Of a stretch of DNA of 11,381 nt, positions 6,797 to 11,381 are shown piece by piece. The position numbers were made by a program, and so were the translations under genes. Below the pieces are notes generated by a model. It was not told where the DNA came from, did no database searches, and worked only from the letters and a program-made list of their open reading frames with translations. The stretch lies in the NCBI GenBank assembly GCA_947085765.1, contig CAMTXZ010000070.1, forward strand, positions 1-11,381. The letters run 5' to 3'. Source of the DNA: JAKFXL01 sp947085765. GTDB taxonomy: Bacteria > Pseudomonadota > Gammaproteobacteria > Tenderiales > Tenderiaceae. How positions within the stretch are numbered: position 1 is the stretch's first letter; every line of letters begins with the position of its first letter.

Positions 6797-6802
6797 TATA
6801 AT
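6797..6802 (+). promoter_or_regulatory. Candidate -10 box for fieF
   Basis: A consensus TATAAT sits 30 bases before the fieF ATG at 6833, giving a leader of roughly 20-25 bases. The best -35 upstream (TTCCAC, 6771-6776) is weak and 20 bases away, so the promoter is unproven. If real, it rules out the in-frame ATG at 6743 as the start. Confidence 0.35.
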
Positions 6803-6832
6803 GGCCACCGTTTTCCCAAGACCAGACATCCA

Positions 6833-7756
6833 ATGCCTACCCCCATCGCCAAGGCCAAAATCGAACGTCTGCTGAAACTGGCCACCTACGCCTCTGTCTT
6901 CACAGCATTGCTGTTAATCGGCGCCAAAACAGTCGCCTACTGGTACACCGACTCCGTCAGCGTGCTCGCCTCACTGATTGACTCGCTGATGGACGCCGGC
7001 GCCTCACTGATTAATTTGCTGGCCGTACACTATGCCCTGGCACCGCCGGACAAGGAACACCGTTACGGTCATGGCAAGGCAGAATCAGTAGCCGGTTTGG
7101 CCCAGGCCACCTTTATCGCCGGTTCTGGTATTTTTCTAATCATTCAGTCCGTCGAGCGACTGTTCAATCCCAAGCCGATAATGGATATTGAGATTGGCCT
7201 CTGGGTGATGGGTTTTTCTATCGTTGCCACCACCATTTTGATGTTCTTCCAGCACTATGTGATTCGTCGCACGCAATCAACGGCGATCCGTGCCGATGCC
7301 CTGCATTACAAAAGTGACCTGCTGACCAATGCTGCGATCATTGTGGCGCTGCTGCTGTCACAGATCGGCTGGCTGGGTGTCGATCCAATCTTCGCCCTGG
7401 CCATCGCCGCCTATGTGCTCTACAGCTCATGGCAGATCGGCAGCGACGCATTCCACGACCTGCTCGACCACGAACTGCCCGATGAAAAACGTAAACTGAT
7501 TTTAGATATCGCCAGGTCACAGCCCGGCGTCCTGGGAGTGCATGATCTACGCACCCGTCTTTCAGGCCGCACCGAATATATCCAGATGCACCTGGAACTG
7601 CCCGATGACCTACGCCTGATTCAGGCCCACGCCATTGCAGACGTGGTAGAAAAAGCGATTAAAAAAACATTTCCGACCGCTGACGTGGTGATTCATCAAG
7701 ACCCCATCAGCACAGTTGATCTAAGCTTGGTGCCTGTAAAACAGCAACACGAATAG
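6833..7756 (+). CDS. fieF: Cation diffusion facilitator, FieF-type divalent metal efflux pump
   Basis: This inner-membrane antiporter exports Zn2+, Fe2+ or similar ions in exchange for protons. It has 307 residues (E. coli FieF has 300) and about six membrane spans. The transport-site residues are in place: D50 and D54 in the span containing DSLMDAG, and H158 and D162 in LHYKSD. HRYGHGKAES and the cytoplasmic C-terminal metal-binding domain (GVHDLRTR with H237, MHLELPD with H253, VIHQDP with H288 and D290) follow the E. coli protein closely. I chose the ATG at 6833 because it aligns with the family; the in-frame ATG at 6743 would add a proline-rich stretch and include the likely -10 box. No clear Shine-Dalgarno precedes 6833. 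dbpA follows after 42 bases and may be cotranscribed. The true metal is not readable. Confidence 0.92.
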   Translation: MPTPIAKAKIERLLKLATYASVFTALLLIGAKTVAYWYTDSVSVLASLIDSLMDAGASLINLLAVHYALAPPDKEHRYGHGKAESVAGLAQATFIAGSGIFLIIQSVERLFNPKPIMDIEIGLWVMGFSIVATTILMFFQHYVIRRTQSTAIRADALHYKSDLLTNAAIIVALLLSQIGWLGVDPIFALAIAAYVLYSSWQIGSDAFHDLLDHELPDEKRKLILDIARSQPGVLGVHDLRTRLSGRTEYIQMHLELPDDLRLIQAHAIADVVEKAIKKTFPTADVVIHQDPISTVDLSLVPVKQQHE

Positions 7757-7798
7757 ATAAAAAACCGATACTGATTTATATATTTAAGGATTTACACC

Positions 7799-9187
7799 TT
7801 GAGCCAAACTGCCTTTTCAACCCTTAAGCTGAGCACCGCCCTGCTTGAGAACATCTCATCCCTGGGCTACCAATCCATGACCCCCATCCAGGCGTTGAGC
7901 CTGCCCACTATTTTGGCGGGTAAAGATGTCATCGCGCAGGGAAAGACCGGTTCTGGAAAAACAGCCGCCTTCACCCTCGGGCTATTGGAAAAACTCGATG
8001 TAAAAAACTTTCGCATCCAGGCACTCGTGCTCTGCCCGACTCGGGAGCTGGCCGACCAGGTCGCCAATGAAATTCGTAAACTTGGCCGCACCATTAACAA
8101 CATCAAAGTATTAACACTTTGTGGTGGCATCCCGTTTGGGCCACAGGCAGGATCACTGGAACACGGCGCTCACATTGTTGTTGGCACACCGGGACGTATT
8201 TCTGATCACCTGCGTAGAGGCACACTTAAGCTCGATAGTTTAAATACGCTAGTGCTTGATGAGGCGGACCGCATGTTAGACATGGGGTTTCAGGCGGAGA
8301 TTGATGCAATCATTGATCAAACTCCACCGCAGCGCCAAACCCTGCTATTCAGCGCCACCTTCCCCGAACAGATTCACGCCATTGCACAACGCATCATGAT
8401 CGAACCTGTAGTAGTACAAGCCGCCACCACCCATGACGACAGCAGCATTCAACAGCACTTCTACCAGGTAGATGACGAGACCGATCGTCTCACCGCATTG
8501 CGCCTGTTGCTACTACAGTTCCGCCCCGAATCGGCAGTAGTCTTCTGCAATACCAAAGTAGAAACACAAAGTGTCGCCGATGAATTAGCCAGACACGGCT
8601 TTAGTGTATTGGCACTGCATGGTGATCTGGAACAGCGGGATCGTGATCAAACCCTGGCGCAGTTTGCCAACAAAAGTGCCTCCATCCTCATCGCCACCGA
8701 CGTCGCCGCGCGCGGCCTCGACATCGACACCCTGGATGCCGTCATCAACTACGACATCGCCCGCGACGCCGAAACTCATGTACACCGCATCGGTCGCACC
8801 GGCAGGGCCGGCAGCAAAGGCCTCGCCTGCACCTTGTACAACGAAAAAGAGCGCGCCAGGATTGCCCGCATAGAAGTCTACCTGGATCAAACCCTGGAGA
8901 CTCAGCCGCTACCACCACTCAGCATACTGGAACAACCCATCTACCAACCACCCATGACAACCTTGCAGATTGATGGCGGCAAAAAACAGAAGGTAAGGCC
9001 CGGCGATATTCTGGGCGCACTGACCGGTGAGGATGGCATCAGCGGCGCTCAAGTCGGCAAGATTCAGGTCTTTGAAAACTTTGCCTACGTCGCAGTCAAT
9101 CGTGATACCGCCAGGGCAGCGCTCAAAAAACTCTCTGAAGGAAAACTAAAAGGCCGTTCTTTCCGGGTCAGACAGATAAAAAATTAA
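7799..9187 (+). CDS. dbpA: DEAD-box ATP-dependent RNA helicase DbpA
   Basis: DbpA remodels the peptidyl-transferase region of 23S rRNA during large-subunit assembly; its C-terminal domain recognises hairpin 92. The 462 residues (E. coli 457) run: Q motif (F6, Q31), Walker A GSGKT (K54), PTREL 80-84, DEAD 154-157, SAT 185-187, HGDLEQRDRD from 274, TDVAARGLD from 300, HRIGRTGRAG 329-338, then the RNA-binding domain from about 385 (IDGGKKQKVRPGDILGALTG). That domain separates DbpA from other DEAD-box helicases. The TTG start has AAGGA (7786-7790) 8 bases upstream and gives the DbpA-like N-terminus QTAFSTL. The gene ends 14 bases before the convergent fghA stop, with no hairpin in the gap. Confidence 0.95.
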   Translation: MSQTAFSTLKLSTALLENISSLGYQSMTPIQALSLPTILAGKDVIAQGKTGSGKTAAFTLGLLEKLDVKNFRIQALVLCPTRELADQVANEIRKLGRTINNIKVLTLCGGIPFGPQAGSLEHGAHIVVGTPGRISDHLRRGTLKLDSLNTLVLDEADRMLDMGFQAEIDAIIDQTPPQRQTLLFSATFPEQIHAIAQRIMIEPVVVQAATTHDDSSIQQHFYQVDDETDRLTALRLLLLQFRPESAVVFCNTKVETQSVADELARHGFSVLALHGDLEQRDRDQTLAQFANKSASILIATDVAARGLDIDTLDAVINYDIARDAETHVHRIGRTGRAGSKGLACTLYNEKERARIARIEVYLDQTLETQPLPPLSILEQPIYQPPMTTLQIDGGKKQKVRPGDILGALTGEDGISGAQVGKIQVFENFAYVAVNRDTARAALKKLSEGKLKGRSFRVRQIKN

Positions 9188-9201
9188 CTCGGCATCAAAA
9201 G

Positions 9202-10041
9202 TCACAATGCCCGCAACGCCTTGGCGTGATACGCCAGGTGTTCACCAATAAAGCTGGCGACAAAATGGTAGCTGTGGTCATACCCTTCCTGCATCCGCAG
9301 GGTAATGGGCACACCCTGTTTTGCGCAGGCGGCAACAAAATCCTGGGGAAACAGCTGCTCCGCCAAAAACTCATCATCACCTCCCTGATCAATTAATACC
9401 GGCATTGCCTTGCACCCTGCCTTCACCAACTCGGTGGCATCGTAGCCCTTCCAGAGTTCTGTGTTAGCACCCAGATAAGCACTGAAGCAGCCCTCACCCC
9501 AAGGTGACTTCACTGGATGACAGATCGGTGAAAAGGCCGATACCGAACGATAACCACCCACCTCTTTCAAGCCGCAGATCAAGGCGCCGTGCCCGCCCAT
9601 GGAGTGACCACTGATGGATTTAACACCGGCCAATATCGGCAAGTGGGCCTCGATCAATGCCGGCAGTTCAACGGTGACATAATCGTACATCTGATAATGG
9701 CGCGACCAAGGCGCCTGAGTAGCATTGAGATAAAACCCCGCCCCCTTGCCCAGATCGTAACGCCCTGGCTCGTCGGCAACATCGTCCCCACGCGGGCTAG
9801 TATCAGGCATCACCAGCGCCAGGCCGAGTTCCGCAGCATACCGTTGCGCTCCCGCCTTGGTGCGCACATTATCATCCGTACAGGTAAGCCCAGACAGCCA
9901 GTACACGGCAGGTACTTTTTCCGTCTCAGCCAGCGGCGGCAGGTAGACTGAAAACGTCATGTTGCAATGACAACTGGCCGACTGATGTTCATAACGATTA
10001 AGCCAACCGCCAAACTCCTTAACACGTTCAATCTGTTTCAT
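9202..10041 (-). CDS. fghA: S-formylglutathione hydrolase
   Basis: This serine esterase hydrolyses S-formylglutathione to formate and glutathione, the second step of glutathione-dependent formaldehyde removal in the cytoplasm. The 279 residues fit the family (FrmB/YeiG in E. coli, esterase D in humans). The nucleophile is S147 in SGHSMGGHGAL, the Asp lies in DQGGDDEFL (D222 or D223) and the His is H256 in YDHSYHF. LSGLTCTDDN, near residues 49-58, is another family hallmark. The ATG at 10041 has AGGGA about 9 bases upstream and lies 11 bases after the adhC stop, so the two form an operon in pathway order. frmB would be an equivalent symbol; fghA is used because the partner is adhC. Confidence 0.95.
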   Translation of the reverse strand: MKQIERVKEFGGWLNRYEHQSASCHCNMTFSVYLPPLAETEKVPAVYWLSGLTCTDDNVRTKAGAQRYAAELGLALVMPDTSPRGDDVADEPGRYDLGKGAGFYLNATQAPWSRHYQMYDYVTVELPALIEAHLPILAGVKSISGHSMGGHGALICGLKEVGGYRSVSAFSPICHPVKSPWGEGCFSAYLGANTELWKGYDATELVKAGCKAMPVLIDQGGDDEFLAEQLFPQDFVAACAKQGVPITLRMQEGYDHSYHFVASFIGEHLAYHAKALRAL

Positions 10042-10052
10042 CTGGCCAGTCC

Positions 10053-11162
10053 CTAAAAGATGATGACGGAGCGAATGCTCTCACCACTGTGCATCAAATC
10101 AAACGCCCGATTGATCTCTTCCAGTGGCATGGTATGGGTGACCATTTTATCCAGCTCAATTTCACCACTCATATAGCGATCAACATAACCGGGCAACTCG
10201 CTGCGCCCCTTAACACCACCTAAGGCACTGCCCCTCCAGGTGCGGCCAGTCACCAACTGAAATGGACGTGTAGCGATCTCCTCACCAGCACCGGCCACCC
10301 CAATCACCGTAGAGACGCCCCACCCCATATGGGTGCACTCCAGGGCTTCACGCATCACGTGTACATTACCAATACATTCAAAAGAGTAATCCACACCACC
10401 CTTGGTCATCTCGACAATCGCCTCGGTAACAGTGCCACTCAACTCGTTAGGATTTATAAAATCAGTTGCCCCCAACGCCTTGGCCATCGTCCATTTACCC
10501 GGGTTAACATCCACCGCAATAATACGTTTTGCCTTGGCCATCACCGCACCCTGAATACAGGAGAGACCAATACCACCCAGGCCAAATATCGCCACAGTAG
10601 AACCCGGCTCTACCTTGGCAGTATTGATAACAGCACCAATACCCGTCGTGACACCACAACCCAACAGACAGACCTTATCCAACGGCGCCGCTTTATTAAT
10701 TTTTGCCAGCGCAATTTCAGGCACCACCGTATATTCGGCAAAGGTAGAACAACCCATATAGTGATATAAAGGTTTACCATTAATAGAAAACCGACGTGTA
10801 CCATCAGGCATAAAGCCCGTCCACACAGTGGCGGCAATGGCCTGACACAAATTGGTTTTGCTAGAGCGGCAATATTCACATTTTCCACACTCGGCAATGT
10901 AGAGCGGAATCACGTGATCACCCGGCTTCAGATCTTTAACGCCAGGGCCACACTCCACCACTTCGCAGCCACCCTCATGACCCAACACTACCGGGAAGAC
11001 ACCTTCCGGGTCCTTGCCAGACAGAGTAAACGCATCGGTGTGGCAAACACCAGAGGCAATCACCTTAAGCAACACCTCGCCCTCTTTTGGGCCAGCCACA
11101 TCAATCATCTCGATAGAGAGCGGCTTGTTCGCCTCCCATGCCACAGCAGCCTTCGCCTTCAT
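10053..11162 (-). CDS. adhC: S-(hydroxymethyl)glutathione dehydrogenase / class III alcohol dehydrogenase
   Basis: This enzyme (FrmA/AdhC/GSH-FDH) oxidises S-hydroxymethylglutathione, formed spontaneously from formaldehyde and glutathione, to S-formylglutathione with NAD+; the class also reduces S-nitrosoglutathione. The 369 residues are full length. Catalytic zinc ligands are C40, H62 and C169, structural zinc ligands C92, C95, C98 and C106, and the Rossmann motif GLGGIG is at 194-199 with D218 for the NAD ribose. Near-identity of stretches such as SGVCHTDAFTLSGKDPEG to proteobacterial class III enzymes makes the call firm. GGAGG (+ strand 11170-11174) sits 7 bases before the ATG. It is followed by fghA. 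No frmR-type repressor gene is in the window, so regulation is unknown. Confidence 0.97.
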   Translation of the reverse strand: MKAKAAVAWEANKPLSIEMIDVAGPKEGEVLLKVIASGVCHTDAFTLSGKDPEGVFPVVLGHEGGCEVVECGPGVKDLKPGDHVIPLYIAECGKCEYCRSSKTNLCQAIAATVWTGFMPDGTRRFSINGKPLYHYMGCSTFAEYTVVPEIALAKINKAAPLDKVCLLGCGVTTGIGAVINTAKVEPGSTVAIFGLGGIGLSCIQGAVMAKAKRIIAVDVNPGKWTMAKALGATDFINPNELSGTVTEAIVEMTKGGVDYSFECIGNVHVMREALECTHMGWGVSTVIGVAGAGEEIATRPFQLVTGRTWRGSALGGVKGRSELPGYVDRYMSGEIELDKMVTHTMPLEEINRAFDLMHSGESIRSVIIF

Positions 11163-11213
11163 AAGTCATCCTCCATGTAATTTAAAGTTATGCAATCCCC
11201 GCCCCGGCATCAC

Positions 11214-11348
11214 CTACAGCCTGACAAAATAGGGCAGTGCCAAACCACAGACCAACGGCACAACCTCCCGCTGCTTTTTTCCGTAGAGAAAAAACCCAAA
11301 CCCGATGGAGCTGACCAACACCCCCCAAAGCAGCAGTGATGTATTCAA
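11214..11348 (-). CDS. Small membrane protein, apparently missing its middle
   Basis: A 44-codon frame reads as one hydrophobic span (NTSLLLWGVLVSSIGFGFFLYG), then KKQREVVPLVCGLALPYFVRL and a TAG. I recognise the pattern of a widespread proteobacterial small protein of about 65 residues, often labelled 'amino acid transport protein' with no proven function. In those, the GLAL segment is followed by PYFVSN, a second span, and a final ALPYF-R-L. Here GLAL runs straight into PYFVRL, as if about 20-25 residues were lost between two similar ALxxPYFV segments. The TTG start at 11348 has GAGG 5 bases upstream; no ATG is available. It lies 51 bases upstream of adhC on the same strand. The coding call rests on recall of the family; it may be a deleted, still expressed version or an assembly collapse. 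Confidence 0.6.
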   Translation of the reverse strand: MNTSLLLWGVLVSSIGFGFFLYGKKQREVVPLVCGLALPYFVRL

Positions 11349-11381
11349 TTCAGCCTCGCAGAGATTTAACGTTCAATATAA

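Noticed and set aside
6743..6832. Upstream ATG extension of fieF
   Set aside because: The extra 30 residues are proline-rich, absent from homologues, and would contain the likely TATAAT box.
11270..11294. TTTTTTC...GAAAAAA inverted stretch as a terminator
   Set aside because: It falls within the small membrane-protein reading frame and encodes its FFLYGKK segment; the symmetry is imperfect and AT-driven.
1..11381. CRISPR array, tRNA, rRNA, IS element or prophage
   Set aside because: No regularly spaced direct repeats, no cloverleaf or rRNA-like segments, and no transposase or integrase reading frame were seen on either strand.

Overview
The window looks like a metagenomic or draft-assembly contig, and it probably joins DNA from two proteobacteria. 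Bases 1-48 are not biological. They are the end of an Illumina P7 oligonucleotide, a 10-base index and the read-2 adapter, so real sequence starts at 49. Bases 49 to about 3340-3440 carry a GCG-rich codon style and an alphaproteobacterium-like PHA synthase. From about 3440 to the end the style changes (more GCC and GCA for Ala, ACA for Thr, GGT for Gly), and the genes resemble those of a gammaproteobacterium: minCDE, fieF, dbpA, fghA and adhC close to the E. coli proteins, plus a RecQ with a C-terminal extension. The switch falls inside recQ, at or just before helicase motif VI. A misassembly at a conserved stretch is the simplest reading; a natural mosaic recQ is the alternative.

Left block: the 3' end of phaC on the + strand, cut by the contig end. 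It converges on a two-gene toxin-antitoxin operon on the - strand (ribbon-helix-helix antitoxin, then PIN-domain toxin, with overlapping stop and start). Next come a 10-TM EamA/DMT exporter on the + strand, a long perfect hairpin, and the N-terminal helicase half of recQ.

Right block: the C-terminal half of recQ (zinc-binding, winged helix, HRDC, extra HTH) converges on the minC-minD-minE cluster (- strand), with a 15-bp hairpin between recQ and minE. MinC and MinD form the division inhibitor and MinE gives it its mid-cell topology. Divergent from minC are fieF (divalent metal efflux) and dbpA (DEAD-box helicase for 23S rRNA maturation), both + strand. dbpA converges on adhC-fghA (- strand), the two consecutive steps of glutathione-dependent formaldehyde oxidation. 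Upstream of adhC is a 44-codon membrane protein that appears to lack its middle.

No tRNA, rRNA, CRISPR array, insertion sequence or prophage gene was recognised, and no stretch over 300 bases lacks a gene. Five genes start with TTG and one with GTG, each chosen from the ribosome-binding site, homology or a stop-start overlap. I saw no undescribed multi-gene system. The points worth checking are the adapter, the recQ junction, the shortened small protein and a few inverted repeats.
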